DNA of 64,000 nt from Duganella alba (GCF_009674495.1 NZ_WKJN01000001.1:1-64000), one strand, 5' to 3'. Positions 51,602-60,921 are shown, counted from the first letter of the stretch. Numbers and translations: made by a program. The notes: generated from the sequence alone by a model not told the origin.

Positions 51602-53680
51602 ATGTCTGAACTGCAACTGAATGTCGCGCCTTTCAAACTGACCGCCCTGGCCGCCGCGGTGTCCCTGCTGATGGCGCCGCTCGCGCTGCACGCCCAACAG
51701 ACTGAAGACGCGCCGATGGAATCGATCCAGGTGTCGGGCAGCTGGCTCGGCTCCGGCCTGCAAAACAGCGTGAAGAACTTCGCCGGCGCGCGCACCGTGG
51801 TCAACAAGGAAGAAATCGACGAGACCGGCGCGGCCAACATCGGCGACGTGCTGCGCCGCATTCCCGGCGTGCAATCGACCGACAACTCGGGCACGGCCGG
51901 CAGCGCGATTTCGCTCAACATCGGCATCCGTGGCCTGACCGGCCGTTACTCGCCGCGCTCGACCGTGCTGCTGGACGGCATTCCGCTGGCGGTGGCGCCA
52001 TATGGCCAGCCGCAACTGTCGTTCGCGCCGGTCAGCCTGAACAATATTGAATCGATCGACGTGGTGCGCGGCGGCGGCGCGGTGCGCTATGGCCCGCAAA
52101 ACGTCGGCGGCATCATCAACTTCCGCAGCCGCGCGATTCCGGAAGGCGAGGGCATCAGTGGCGACGCCAACGTGCGCTACAACCACTTCAGCGAAGGCGG
52201 CGAAAACCGCCAGTACAGCGCCTTCGTCGGCGGCACCGCCAGCAACGGCCTCGGCGTGGCGCTGATGTATTCGGGCATGGAAGGCTCGGAATGGCGCAAG
52301 GGCAGCGACGAGCGCGTCAACGACGTGGCGTTGAAGTTCCGCTATCCGCTGAATAATCATAGCGAGGTGTACGGCAAGGTTTCCTACTACGACGTGTTGT
52401 CGCGCACGCCGGGTGGCCTGACGGTGGCCCAGTACAACGCCGACCCGTTCCAGAACACCCGTCCGACCGACTTCTGGAGCGGCGACCGCCATGGCGTCGA
52501 CGTGGGCTACCTGAACACCCTTTCGGCCGCGCAGGAATTCGAAATCAAGGCGTATTACAACGAAAGCTTCCGCCAGAGCGCGCTGATCAACGCTGCCAAG
52601 ACGCAGATCACCTGGCAGCCGCGTAACTACGAAGTGCTGGGCATCGAACCGCGCTACACGCAGCGCTTCAACGGCGGCGGCATGCTGCATGACGTCACCG
52701 TCGGCTACCGCTACCTGCGCGAGCGCGGCGACGACAACAACTACATCCAGACCGTGTCGACCGGCACGAATGGCGCCATCACCCGCTTCGTCAACAGCAC
52801 CGACGCGCACGCGGCCTACATCGACGACCGCATCGCGCTGGGCGCCTGGCGCATCACGCCGGGCGTGCGTTACGAGCAGATCTCGTCGACGCGCAACGAC
52901 GTCGCCGCCAAATCCACCTTCGAGACCGACAACACCAAGGCGCTGCCGTCGCTGAACGTGGCTTACCTGCTGAATCCGGCGCTGACCGTGTTCGTCAACT
53001 ACACCACCTCGTTTGGTCCGGTGCAGAACACGCAGCTGAACTCGCAAACGCCGGCCAACCCGCTGAAGCCGGAACTGGCCAAGACGGCCGAGCTGGGTGC
53101 GCGCTGGAAGAGTAGCTCGGTAAGCGCCGAAGTGACCGCCTTCAAGCTCAAGTTCGACAACCAGATCGTGCAAGTGCCGGGCATCACGCCGGCGACGTTC
53201 CAGAACATCGGCGCGACCAACCACGACGGCATCGAAACGGCGGCCGACTACACCTTCGACGAAGCCAGCGCGCTGGCAGGGCTGAACGTGTATGCCAACT
53301 ACACCTACACCAAGGCGATCCAGGAATCGGGCGCGACGGCGGGGCTGGACGTGCCGTTCTACTCGCGCACCACCGACACCATCGGCGCGCGCTACCGCGT
53401 CGGCGCGTGGACTGCGAACCTGTCGACCACGCACCAGACCAAGCAATACTCCGACACCGCCAACACGGTTGCGGAAACGGCCAACGGCGCCGCCGGCCTG
53501 ATCCCCGGCTTCCGCCTGCTGAACGCCAACCTCTCGTGGAAGCAGCGCGGCTACGAAGTGGCGGCCGGCGTCAACAACATCGCCGACAAGCGCTACTACA
53601 CCCGCAACGTCGACGGCAACGCCGGCCGCATGGCAGGCGCCCCGCGCACCGGCTACGTCCAACTCCGCGTCACCTACTAA
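51602..53680 (+). CDS. TonB-dependent receptor, FecA/YncD-like, no STN domain
   Basis: 692 residues. Signal peptide (LMAPLALHA), TonB box (MESIQVSGSW), plug (GAANIGDVLRRIPGVQSTDNSG, IGIRGLTGRYSPRSTVLLDGIPLAVAPYGQPQ, VVRGGGAVRYGPQNVGGIINF) and barrel ending in QLRVTY. The plug is close to FecA-type iron citrate receptors but the signalling STN domain is absent. A Fur box sits 35 bases before the ATG, so iron control is likely. The RAYT element begins immediately after its stop codon. Confidence 0.88.
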   Translation: MSELQLNVAPFKLTALAAAVSLLMAPLALHAQQTEDAPMESIQVSGSWLGSGLQNSVKNFAGARTVVNKEEIDETGAANIGDVLRRIPGVQSTDNSGTAGSAISLNIGIRGLTGRYSPRSTVLLDGIPLAVAPYGQPQLSFAPVSLNNIESIDVVRGGGAVRYGPQNVGGIINFRSRAIPEGEGISGDANVRYNHFSEGGENRQYSAFVGGTASNGLGVALMYSGMEGSEWRKGSDERVNDVALKFRYPLNNHSEVYGKVSYYDVLSRTPGGLTVAQYNADPFQNTRPTDFWSGDRHGVDVGYLNTLSAAQEFEIKAYYNESFRQSALINAAKTQITWQPRNYEVLGIEPRYTQRFNGGGMLHDVTVGYRYLRERGDDNNYIQTVSTGTNGAITRFVNSTDAHAAYIDDRIALGAWRITPGVRYEQISSTRNDVAAKSTFETDNTKALPSLNVAYLLNPALTVFVNYTTSFGPVQNTQLNSQTPANPLKPELAKTAELGARWKSSSVSAEVTAFKLKFDNQIVQVPGITPATFQNIGATNHDGIETAADYTFDEASALAGLNVYANYTYTKAIQESGATAGLDVPFYSRTTDTIGARYRVGAWTANLSTTHQTKQYSDTANTVAETANGAAGLIPGFRLLNANLSWKQRGYEVAAGVNNIADKRYYTRNVDGNAGRMAGAPRTGYVQLRVTY

Positions 53681-53681
53681 A

Positions 53682-53716
53682 ACTCCGGGGTCAGGTCCCC
53701 CATTTCTACACGAGCT
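53682..53716. repeat. REP-type inverted repeat, left arm
   Basis: Starts with ACTCCGGGGTCAGG one base after the receptor stop codon and is an exact reverse complement of 54603-54637. Next to it, 53717-53757 can fold as CAACAGTCAGCCGCG against CGCGGCTGGCTGTTG with one mismatch; that hairpin also encodes the transposase C-terminus. Confidence 0.85.
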
Positions 53717-53722
53717 CAACAG

Positions 53723-54556
53723 TCAGCCGCGCTTTCTGACGGCGCGGCTGGCTGTTGAGTGGGATACGCCGAAGTGGCGGGCGATTTCGGTGAGCGTGTA
53801 GGCGTGGGTGCTGTAGGCGACGGCCATGGCGTCGTCACGATCGGGATATTTCAACTGGCATTCGTTGAGCGAGGGCGCCAGTGTGCGGCGCTGTACCCTG
53901 GATATGCCGGCTAGCGCGTCTGCGTTCGTTGTAGATTGAAGTTCTGCAATGAATTGCTCGCTTCCGAGTACTGTTTGTTGGAATGTGTTTGCCAAAGGGC
54001 TGGCCACACCAACGCCATCCAGGACAAATTGACGATAGGCGTCTTTGGCGTTACGAATCTGATCGCTGAATCGTGACAGCAGCCAATTCGTATGCAGCCA
54101 GACGGGCGACGGTGCCTCCGCCAACATCAGGTTATAGCTGCTCCAGAGCCAATCTCCAGGCTGCGTGACCAGCTTTGCCCGCACAGGGTTGAGTACGATA
54201 TACCGGGCCAACTCAAGCAAATAGCTTTCCCGATCGACCAAGATCGCCTTGTAGCGCCCTTGAAAAACATGTCCGACCAGATTATGGCGGCGATTGAAAT
54301 ACTGTGAATAGACGCCGTTCAGTTGCCGCATCCCCAGCGCCAGATTGCCATCCAAGGTCTCCACCAGCAGGTGATAGTGATTACCCATCTGACAGAACGA
54401 ATGTACGGCGAAGCGAAACCGCGCACAGACCTCGCCCAAAGTCTGCAGCCATACTGAGCGGTCCGTGTCATCAATATAGATGAGCGCCTTCCGGTCACCG
54501 CGACTGGTGACGTGGTACAGCGCGCCCGGGAATTCCAATCGAAGAGGTCTGGTCAT
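53723..54556 (-). CDS. RAYT: REP-associated tyrosine transposase (Y1, HUH)
   Basis: 277 residues. The HUH metal site is HYH (His60, His62 in GNHYHLLVET) and the catalytic Tyr is 119 in ELARYIVLNPVRAKLV, both standard for TnpA-REP proteins of the IS200/IS605 superfamily. N-terminal RPLRLEFPGALYHVTSRG is also a family hallmark. The C-terminal part has an added helix-turn-helix (TLTEIARHFGVSHSTASRAVRKRG), seen in a subset of RAYTs. It is thought to bind and nick REP hairpins to spread them. The gene is intact. Its flanking repeats share the GGGGTCAG core with the palindrome at 32431. Confidence 0.92.
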   Translation of the reverse strand: MTRPLRLEFPGALYHVTSRGDRKALIYIDDTDRSVWLQTLGEVCARFRFAVHSFCQMGNHYHLLVETLDGNLALGMRQLNGVYSQYFNRRHNLVGHVFQGRYKAILVDRESYLLELARYIVLNPVRAKLVTQPGDWLWSSYNLMLAEAPSPVWLHTNWLLSRFSDQIRNAKDAYRQFVLDGVGVASPLANTFQQTVLGSEQFIAELQSTTNADALAGISRVQRRTLAPSLNECQLKYPDRDDAMAVAYSTHAYTLTEIARHFGVSHSTASRAVRKRG

Positions 54557-54602
54557 CGCCCGACAATAGCCGGTTTAGCCGCCCAAAGCCTTGGCATGGA
54601 TC

Positions 54603-54637
54603 AGCTCGTGTAGAAATGGGGGACCTGACCCCGGAGT
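54603..54637. repeat. REP-type inverted repeat, right arm
   Basis: Exact reverse complement of 53682-53716, reading AGCTCGTGTAGAAATGGG and ending in GACCTGACCCCGGAGT. It lies 46 bases upstream of the transposase start. Confidence 0.85.
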
Positions 54638-54730
54638 GGGGGCGTAGGACTAAGATGACATTCTGCAATGTTCGCAGCCTACATAGGACGACAAGGTGGT
54701 CCTATACCGGCGGGGTGGGCTGATCGATAT

Positions 54731-54757
54731 AGTGTCTACATCAACCAGACAGACACT
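54731..54757. promoter_or_regulatory. Inverted repeat in the Crp/Fnr-type gene leader
   Basis: AGTGTCT (54731-54737) and AGACACT (54751-54757) are perfect 7-bp arms with a 13-base spacer, ending 13 bases before the ATG. It may be an autoregulatory operator or an mRNA hairpin that affects the ribosome site GAGG. Confidence 0.35.
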
Positions 54758-54770
54758 TACGAGGCTTACC

Positions 54771-55520
54771 ATGAACGCACTTCACACCACTCCAGCCGCA
54801 GCGCCACAAATCAGCCTGATCGGCGCTCAACAGAACGACCTGCTGCGCGCGCTGTCACGCGACGATCTGCTGGCCCTGTTCGCCAGCCTGGAATTGGTCA
54901 CGTTGCCGGAAGGTAAGCATCTGTTCGATTATGGCGATGCAGTCGAGTACACCTACTTCCCGACCAACGCCATTATTTCTTTGCAGTATGTGATGGAAGA
55001 CGGCGCCACGACCGAAATCGCCGTTGTCGGCCGCGAAGGCGTCGTCGGCGTGGCCCTGCATCCAACCGAACGCGCCAGCTACGCCGCCGTGGTGCAAACC
55101 GCCGGCTACGGCTACCGCCTGAAAACCGCGATGCTGCGCGAAGTCTTCTACAGCGGCGGCCCTCTGGCCCAGCAGCTGATGCGCTACACCAGCATGATGT
55201 TCGCCCAGCTGGCGCAAAGCGTGGCCGGCAGCCGTCACACCAGCATCGAGCAGAAGCTGTGCCGCTGGCTGCTGGAACGCCTGGACCGTTCTCTGTCCAA
55301 CGAGCTGAAAGTGACCCAGGAAATGATCGCCAACATGCTGGGCGTGCGCCGCGAAAGCATCACCGGCGCGGCAGGCAAGCTGGCACAGGAAGGACTGATT
55401 ATCTACCGTCGCGGCCTGGTTACGGTACTGGACCGTGAGGCGATGGAACGCCGCGCAGGCAGCTGCTACCAGGGCCGCATCATCAACGCGGCTCCGGCAC
55501 AGCAACGCTACGCAGCGTAA
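54771..55520 (+). CDS. Crp/Fnr-family transcriptional regulator
   Basis: 249 residues. A cyclic-nucleotide-binding-like beta barrel (PEGKHLFDYGDAVEYTYFPTNAIISLQYVMEDGATTEIAVVGREGVVG) and a C-terminal Crp-type helix-turn-helix (LKVTQEMIANMLGVRRESITGAAGKLAQEGLI). The Arg/Ser pair that binds cAMP phosphate is not evident and there is no Fnr iron-sulfur Cys cluster, so the signal is unknown. ATG 54771 has GAGG seven bases upstream; the earlier frame at 54696 lacks one. A 7-bp inverted repeat sits in the leader. Confidence 0.85.
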   Translation: MNALHTTPAAAPQISLIGAQQNDLLRALSRDDLLALFASLELVTLPEGKHLFDYGDAVEYTYFPTNAIISLQYVMEDGATTEIAVVGREGVVGVALHPTERASYAAVVQTAGYGYRLKTAMLREVFYSGGPLAQQLMRYTSMMFAQLAQSVAGSRHTSIEQKLCRWLLERLDRSLSNELKVTQEMIANMLGVRRESITGAAGKLAQEGLIIYRRGLVTVLDREAMERRAGSCYQGRIINAAPAQQRYAA

Positions 55521-55529
55521 GAAGGACAG

Positions 55530-55757
55530 TTAGTGCAGGACGCGGGACGGCGGAGCAATAAGGAAACCGCCGAAATCCATCCGCGTAGGCATGCGTGCCG
55601 CCAGATCCTGATCCAGCTTGCGCTGCACCAGCTTGTGCCAGGCACTGGCCCAGCGGGCAGCCAGCTGGGATTCTTCAGCCGAACGCGCGTACAGCGTTCT
55701 TTCGACGGCGATTTTCTGGCGTTGCAGGGCGTAGCTGGCGGATATCAAGGTAGTCAT
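55530..55757 (-). CDS. Small hypothetical protein
   Basis: 75 residues, basic and helix-prone (LQRQKIAVERTLYARSAEESQLAARWASAWHKLVQRKLDQDLAARM), ending in a Pro-rich tail. No family recognised and no ribosome site stands out before ATG 55757. It is tail to tail with the Crp/Fnr-type gene (nine bases) and would be divergent from the SulP gene. It could be a spurious frame, but codon use is compatible with coding. Confidence 0.45.
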   Translation of the reverse strand: MTTLISASYALQRQKIAVERTLYARSAEESQLAARWASAWHKLVQRKLDQDLAARMPTRMDFGGFLIAPPSRVLH

Positions 55758-55866
55758 GGCGTAGTTGACCGGGCTGGGTTATTCGGAGATGCGTTGCCAT
55801 TGTGCCCGTCTTGCCCCGATTCTGAATGTGCGCCACTTCACCCAAGACGATGAGTAAACAGCCCGG

Positions 55867-55885
55867 CACGTGTAAAATGCACGTG
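55867..55885. promoter_or_regulatory. Two CACGTG palindromes upstream of the SulP gene
   Basis: CACGTG occurs at 55867-55872 and again at 55880-55885, 13 bp apart and separated by TAAAATG, which could be a -10. The pair lies 42 bases before the ATG and could be a dyad operator. Function is not known. Confidence 0.3.
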
Positions 55886-55926
55886 CTGTTGCTATTTTGC
55901 ATCGATTCTTTGCGGTTTATTCCCCC

Positions 55927-57372
55927 ATGTGGTCTTCCAATTTCTCTAAAAACGCGCTGGCGGGTCTGACCACGTCCTTCGCCTTAGTTCCTGAATGCAT
56001 CGCCTTTGCGCTGGTGGCGCATCTCAATCCGCTCACCGGCTTGTACGGCGCGTTCTTCATTTGCACGATCACGGCCATCTTCGGTGGCCGTCCTGGCATG
56101 ATTTCCGGCGCCGCCGGATCGATGGCGGTGGTGATTGTCGCGCTGGTGGCCCAGCAGGGGCTGCAATATTTCCTGGCAACGGTGGTGTTGAGCGGACTGA
56201 TCATGCTGTTGTTTGGCGTGCTGCGACTCGGCAAACTGGTGACGATGGTGCCGCATCCGGTGATGCTGGGCTTCGTCAATGGCCTGGCGATCGTCATCGC
56301 ATGGTCGCAATTGCAACATTTTAAGGCGGATGGCGCCTGGTTGCAGAGGACTTCGCTGGTGTGGATGTGCGGCCTGGTGCTGCTGACCATGCTGATCGTT
56401 TACCTGCTGCCGCGCCTGACCAAAGCCTTGCCGCCGGCGTTGGTGGCGATTGTCGGCGTCGGCGTATTGTCGGCAACGCTGGCGCTGCCGGTGCGCACGC
56501 TCGGCGACATGGCGCATATCGCCGGCGGCCTGCCGGTGTTCGCGCTGCCGGATGTGCCGTTGACTCTGGAGACCTTGCGCATCGTTTTCCCGTATGCGCT
56601 GCTGATGGCGGTGGTCGGCCTGCTCGAAACGCTGCTGACCTTTAATCTGACCGATGAAATCACCGAGACGCGCGGTTTGCCGAATCGCGAATGCGTGGCG
56701 CTGGGCGCGGCCAATGTGGCGTCCGGCCTGTTCGGCGGCATGGGCGGCTGCGCGATGATCGGGCAAACCATGATCAACCTGAGTTCCGGCGGCCGCACGC
56801 GCGTGTCGGGCGCGGTCAGCGGCATCATGATTTTATTGTTTATACTGTTTTTGTCGCCGCTGATCGAACGCATTCCGCTGGCCGCGCTGGTGGGGGTGAT
56901 GTTCGTGGTGGCGCAGCAGACTTTTGCCTGGAGTTCGTTGCAGGTGCTGGGCAAAGTGCCGCGTCATGATGCGCTCTTGATTGTCGCGGTGACGGCGATT
57001 ACGGTGGCCACCGATCTGGCCACGGCGGTATTGTGCGGGATTGTGATTGCGGCGCTGAGTTTCGCGTGGCGTCATGCGCGCGATATCCGTACCGATGTGG
57101 AGCACGGCGCCGGCGTCAAAACCTATACGCCGCATGGCACGTTGTTCTTCGCGTCGGTGGCGCATTTCAACGAGTTGTTTGACTTGCAGGACGATCCGCA
57201 GCAGGTGGTGCTCGATTGCCGTTACCTGCGGCTGGTCGATCATTCGGCCGTGGTGGCGGTGGCCGCGCTCAGCGAGCGCTATGCCAAGGCCGGCAAAACG
57301 CTGCAGGTGCAGCACCTGTCCAAGCGTTGCGAAGCGCTGCTGCAACGCTCGGGCGTGGCGGTCACGGCATAA
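55927..57372 (+). CDS. SulP-family anion transporter with STAS domain
   Basis: 481 residues. The N-terminal SLC26/SulP signature (LAGLTTSFALVPECIAFALVAHLNPLTGLYGAFF) and about 12 hydrophobic segments are followed by a cytoplasmic STAS domain (VVLDCRYLRLVDHSAVVAVAALSERY). SulP members carry sulfate, bicarbonate, C4-dicarboxylates or other anions; the substrate here is open. ATG 55927 gives the family's usual N-terminus; an in-frame start at 55897 would add ten residues. The 3' end overlaps the convergent DUF29 gene by 11 bases. Confidence 0.88.
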   Translation: MWSSNFSKNALAGLTTSFALVPECIAFALVAHLNPLTGLYGAFFICTITAIFGGRPGMISGAAGSMAVVIVALVAQQGLQYFLATVVLSGLIMLLFGVLRLGKLVTMVPHPVMLGFVNGLAIVIAWSQLQHFKADGAWLQRTSLVWMCGLVLLTMLIVYLLPRLTKALPPALVAIVGVGVLSATLALPVRTLGDMAHIAGGLPVFALPDVPLTLETLRIVFPYALLMAVVGLLETLLTFNLTDEITETRGLPNRECVALGAANVASGLFGGMGGCAMIGQTMINLSSGGRTRVSGAVSGIMILLFILFLSPLIERIPLAALVGVMFVVAQQTFAWSSLQVLGKVPRHDALLIVAVTAITVATDLATAVLCGIVIAALSFAWRHARDIRTDVEHGAGVKTYTPHGTLFFASVAHFNELFDLQDDPQQVVLDCRYLRLVDHSAVVAVAALSERYAKAGKTLQVQHLSKRCEALLQRSGVAVTA

Positions 57373-57814
57373 AATCCGGATCAAGTAATTGCTGGGTTGA
57401 ATACGGCAACTGCGCGGGAAAGACTTCCAGATTCAGCCGCGTCTCGACAGCCGCTCGGCGACGTGCATCCGCATAGCAATCCAGCGCAAAAGGAAGGACG
57501 CGCTGGCGCATGCTCGGGCTGCTGGCAAGCAAGAGCGATATGCGGCGGCGCTGTTCGATTAATGTCGAGTGCCATTTGTTGCGCGCATGGTCGGTCTGAT
57601 ACTCGCATTTGAGCAGATGCATGATGAGCACGGTCAGCCGGCTATCCAGTTCATGCGCATATTGTTTTTTCATGCCGTCGAGCTCCTCGACCAGGTTCTC
57701 GATATCCAGGTCCGAGAACCTTCTTTCCGACAGTAAGCGGACCTGCGCGTCTATCCACAGTACCCAATCGTTGTCGTAGCATGAGATTGCGCGGGGCTGG
57801 GCCAGTGTTTGCAT
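57362..57814 (-). CDS. DUF29 domain protein
   Basis: 150 residues, a full DUF29 domain (YDNDWVLWIDAQVRLLSERRFSDLDIENLVEELDGMKKQYAHELDSRLTVLIMHLLKCEYQ). DUF29 proteins are cytoplasmic, helical and of unknown function; they are frequent in cyanobacteria and betaproteobacteria. The start ATG 57814 is well placed after GGAGG with a six-base spacer. It is convergent with the SulP gene and lies 57 bases downstream of the large exported protein gene on the same strand. Confidence 0.88.
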   Translation of the reverse strand: MQTLAQPRAISCYDNDWVLWIDAQVRLLSERRFSDLDIENLVEELDGMKKQYAHELDSRLTVLIMHLLKCEYQTDHARNKWHSTLIEQRRRISLLLASSPSMRQRVLPFALDCYADARRRAAVETRLNLEVFPAQLPYSTQQLLDPDFMP

Positions 57815-57871
57815 GATGCGCCTCCAAAAGCTTCAGCTTAGGCCGGCGCCATGCCCCGCGTTTGAGACGGA

Positions 57872-60211
57872 TCAATAGTAGTAGGGCGTCTTGCGGCTCC
57901 ACTCGGTGTTGCCGTAGCGCTTGCCCAGCACGGTGAAGGCGTTCTTCGACAGCGCCTTGGCATCGGCATCAAGGCAGCCGCCGCGCGTCGATTGCACCAC
58001 CACGTAGAGCAGCCATGGCAGATCGGGATCTTTCGGCACCGCCGTCACGCGCCGCAGGACGTGATCGCCGACGAAGCCGGTGGCGGTCTTCAGCGCGCCG
58101 AGTTGCGCCAGTTCCTTGTCGCGCACCGCGCCGTTGCCGGTCTCCGGCGCGGGCGGGGCGACCTCGATGGCGGTGTCTTCTTCCACGGTGACGCCTGGCC
58201 TGGCCGGCAGCTTGCACCACATGCTGGCGGTGACATCGTCCGGATTCGCCTGCGCGAATTCGTCGCGCGTCGCGTTGTACCAGGTGAGCGTGGGCGTCAG
58301 TTGCCACTTCATGGCGCTGAGCAGCATCAGGTGGCGGCGCTCCTGCGTATTGGATGTCTGATATTTGTGCATGTCCGCAGCCAGCGCCGGCACGCTTTGT
58401 TCGATGCGCTGCGCGGCGGCGATGGCTTGCGGCTCTTGCCCCAGCAAGTCGAAGCGCATCCATGCGGCGATGGCGATGCGCGCGCGCAGTGCCGCCGGCA
58501 GGCGCTTGTCGGCGCTCAGCGCGTACAGGTCGGCGGTCGCCAGGCCGCTGTTCAGCCAGCGCTGGCCATCGGAGGCCAGCTCTTCTCCGGTTGGCTTGGC
58601 GGAGGCTTTTTCGCCGCTGTCGGCATCGCGCGATTCGGTCGGCGTGCGCAGCAGGTATGGCACGGCTTCCGCCGGAGTGGCGGCGATGGCCAGACGCTCC
58701 TGGCGGAACAGATTGCGCGCGCTTGGCGAAGCCGCGGCAGCCAGTTGCGGGCTTGCCAGCACCGCGTCTTCCAGCGCGCGCGCCTTGTCGGCCTGTTTGC
58801 CGGTCCGATAGTGACGCGCCAGCGCATAGCGCACGGTCAGGTATTCCGGCGCGTCGGCAGCGACTTGCAGGCTGGCTTGCTCCAGATCCGCCGGCATCGC
58901 GTCGCCGCTCAAGGCGGCGGCCATCAGCCACACGCGCGCCTGCGGCTTGTTGCCCTCCCTGGCGTAGCGCCGCCATTGCTCCAGCGCGTGTTCGTGCTCT
59001 TGCGCGCAGGTGTATTCCGGTTTGTAGCCATAGCATTGCTGAATGGTTTGTATCCAGTCGATGAAGCCTGCCGATTTGCGCAGCGGGGACAAGGGCAGCA
59101 GCTGGTTCGCCAGCAGGCGCCAGTCGCCCAGATGGTCATCGGCATAGGGATCGGCGCGCGGGTCGTCGAGTACCTTGCTCAGTTCAGCGAAGCGTGTCTT
59201 GGGCGTCAACTGCGAGCGCATGCTGCGTCCGATAGCGCGGGCATCTTCGTGCAGATCCTTCAGCGACGCATCCGCCAGAATGCGGTCGATGGCTTCCTGG
59301 ATCGCGTCAACTTTCCTTTGTTGCGATGCCGCGCGCGCGGCGGCGGCCTCCGGGCCTTCCTGGGCGATCGCCCGCTGCTGTTTCCAGCGCTCTTCTTGCG
59401 ATACCGATGGCGGAACATAGGTCGCTGCGCGCGCCTGTGTGCGCAGGCTCAGATAGGCGCCCCAGTGGCGCAGCGGATGCTGGTCGGTTGCGCCAATGCG
59501 GGTAAACAGCTTGCCGCTGGCGGCGTAATCTTCAGCATAAAACGCGGCCGATGCCAGTTGATACTCCTGCATCTGCCGCCAGTACAGCGCTTCGGACGCG
59601 GGCAGCGCCGCCGGCTGCGCCGCCGCCAGCTTGGGCTGGCCGTAGCCGGGACGGCGCACTTCGGGATCATCGCCGCAAATGCGGAACACCTGCCGCTGGG
59701 TGGCGATCCACGCTTCCAGCCGCGCCGGCGTGGCGTCGCTGCGCCGGGCGAGGTCGGTCAGTGTCTGCGCGGCGAAGGCGTAGCTGCTGTCCGGGCAGGC
59801 GCGGTAGGTGGTGGCGACGTTGTCCTTGTCCGCTGGTGGCAGCAGCTCGCGTTTCGCTGCAGCGCTTACCGCCTTGCGCCAGCCGGCGTAGACGTCATCC
59901 GGCGCGTTCCGGCGCCAGTCGCCGTAGCCTCCGGGCCGGCCATGCACCGACACGGTCAGGCCGTGTTCGACGCCAGGCGACGCTTTCAGGTCGCGCGCGC
60001 CGAGCATGACGTCGCGCCAGGCGGTGTAGAGATACATGCGTGCATAGGTCGGCAGCACGACACCCAATTGGCCCGCCTGATAGCGTTCCAGCGCAATGTC
60101 CGGCGCGTAGCGGCCGGCGTAGCGGTCGTAGGGCACATCGCCGCTGGCGCCCGCGTTGGCAACGGTGAGCAGTGCGGCGGCCAGTGCGCCGATTTGATGG
60201 AAACGCGTCAT
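57872..60211 (-). CDS. Large exported protein of unknown function, TPR-like helical repeats
   Basis: 779 residues. Signal peptide (IGALAAALLTVANAGA), then a helix-rich chain with repeated Ala/Leu/Arg pairs that resembles a long tetratricopeptide or solenoid array (ALEQWRRYAREGNKPQARVWLMAAALSGD, YLTVRYALARHYRTGKQADKARALEDAVL). Eight or so Cys are spread through it, consistent with periplasmic disulphides. I recognise no catalytic motif. The ATG overlaps the stop of the DUF3142-like gene (ATGA), so both are made together. It may scaffold a cell-envelope complex, but this is an inference. Confidence 0.7.
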   Translation of the reverse strand: MTRFHQIGALAAALLTVANAGASGDVPYDRYAGRYAPDIALERYQAGQLGVVLPTYARMYLYTAWRDVMLGARDLKASPGVEHGLTVSVHGRPGGYGDWRRNAPDDVYAGWRKAVSAAAKRELLPPADKDNVATTYRACPDSSYAFAAQTLTDLARRSDATPARLEAWIATQRQVFRICGDDPEVRRPGYGQPKLAAAQPAALPASEALYWRQMQEYQLASAAFYAEDYAASGKLFTRIGATDQHPLRHWGAYLSLRTQARAATYVPPSVSQEERWKQQRAIAQEGPEAAAARAASQQRKVDAIQEAIDRILADASLKDLHEDARAIGRSMRSQLTPKTRFAELSKVLDDPRADPYADDHLGDWRLLANQLLPLSPLRKSAGFIDWIQTIQQCYGYKPEYTCAQEHEHALEQWRRYAREGNKPQARVWLMAAALSGDAMPADLEQASLQVAADAPEYLTVRYALARHYRTGKQADKARALEDAVLASPQLAAAASPSARNLFRQERLAIAATPAEAVPYLLRTPTESRDADSGEKASAKPTGEELASDGQRWLNSGLATADLYALSADKRLPAALRARIAIAAWMRFDLLGQEPQAIAAAQRIEQSVPALAADMHKYQTSNTQERRHLMLLSAMKWQLTPTLTWYNATRDEFAQANPDDVTASMWCKLPARPGVTVEEDTAIEVAPPAPETGNGAVRDKELAQLGALKTATGFVGDHVLRRVTAVPKDPDLPWLLYVVVQSTRGGCLDADAKALSKNAFTVLGKRYGNTEWSRKTPYYY

Positions 60212-60921
60212 GGAGTGCTCTCAATGTCAGTGCCACGCTTCCACGCGTGGCGGTCGAACCAGTAGGTTTTAGGATAGCGCGCCGTCACGTCGGACGGAAA
60301 CGCTTCCTGCGGCGAAAAGCCTGCCACGTTGCGGCAACTGGCGTGCAGCGTGGACGGAGAATGCTGGATGATGTCGCGCAGGCGCGCGCTGTCTTTACCC
60401 ATGCGGAAGAACATCGGCACCACTTCGTCGGCGCCAAGGTCGTCCAGCCAGGCGGGCGAGCGGCACCACCAGGCCAGCGCGGTCACACTCAGTTTGATCT
60501 GTGGCGGCAGTTCGCCGCGCAGCTGGCGCACCAGCGAGCGGTAGAAAACGCGCTGCGAGGGTTTGGCTTCCATGTCCAGCTGCACCCAGCCGGAGGTGCT
60601 GGCGTCGGCCGCTTCGTGCATCGCGCGCACGATCATGGCGCGACGGCTTTCGATATCGACGGGAGAATTGACGGTGCTGACCTCCACGTGGACGACGGGC
60701 GTGATGCGTGATGCATTCGGCCAGCGCGCACGCGGGCGGGTGAGGGCGGTGTCGCCGCTCAGGAGAATATGACGCTGGAGGACTGCCGCTTCCGGCTGCG
60801 ACCACGCCGGCAGCGCGGCGCCATCCCACAGCCATGCGATGCGCTGCGCATCCGCTGCATTGGCGACGCCGCTGCCGGCAGCGCAGGCAAGCAGCGCAAG
60901 AATCAGGAAGATTAAAGGCAT
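60208..60921 (-). CDS. Exported DUF3142-like protein
   Basis: 237 residues from ATG 60921 (a TTG two codons earlier is less likely). Signal peptide (LIFLILALLACAAGSGVANA) and a barrel-like fold with GWVQLDMEAKPSQRVFYRSLVRQLRGELPPQIKLSVTALAWWC and LGADEVVPMFFRMG, the pattern of DUF3142, which resembles glycoside-hydrolase TIM barrels. No catalytic acid pair is proven. It is coupled by ATGA to the 779-residue exported protein. A 10-bp-stem hairpin (60927-60953) lies directly before its start, leaving no visible ribosome site. Confidence 0.7.
   Translation of the reverse strand: MPLIFLILALLACAAGSGVANAADAQRIAWLWDGAALPAWSQPEAAVLQRHILLSGDTALTRPRARWPNASRITPVVHVEVSTVNSPVDIESRRAMIVRAMHEAADASTSGWVQLDMEAKPSQRVFYRSLVRQLRGELPPQIKLSVTALAWWCRSPAWLDDLGADEVVPMFFRMGKDSARLRDIIQHSPSTLHASCRNVAGFSPQEAFPSDVTARYPKTYWFDRHAWKRGTDIESTP

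Larger units (their letters stand above)
53682..54637. mobile_element. RAYT transposase gene flanked by perfect 35-bp inverted repeats
   Basis: The left arm 53682-53716 and right arm 54603-54637 are exact reverse complements over 35 bases. Each contains the REP-like hairpin GGGGTCAGGTCCCC and the tail ATTTCTACACGAGCT. One RAYT gene lies between them on the minus strand. This is the usual arrangement of a REP-associated tyrosine transposase between two inverted REPs. No target-site duplication is evident, as expected for this HUH-type enzyme. Confidence 0.85.
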
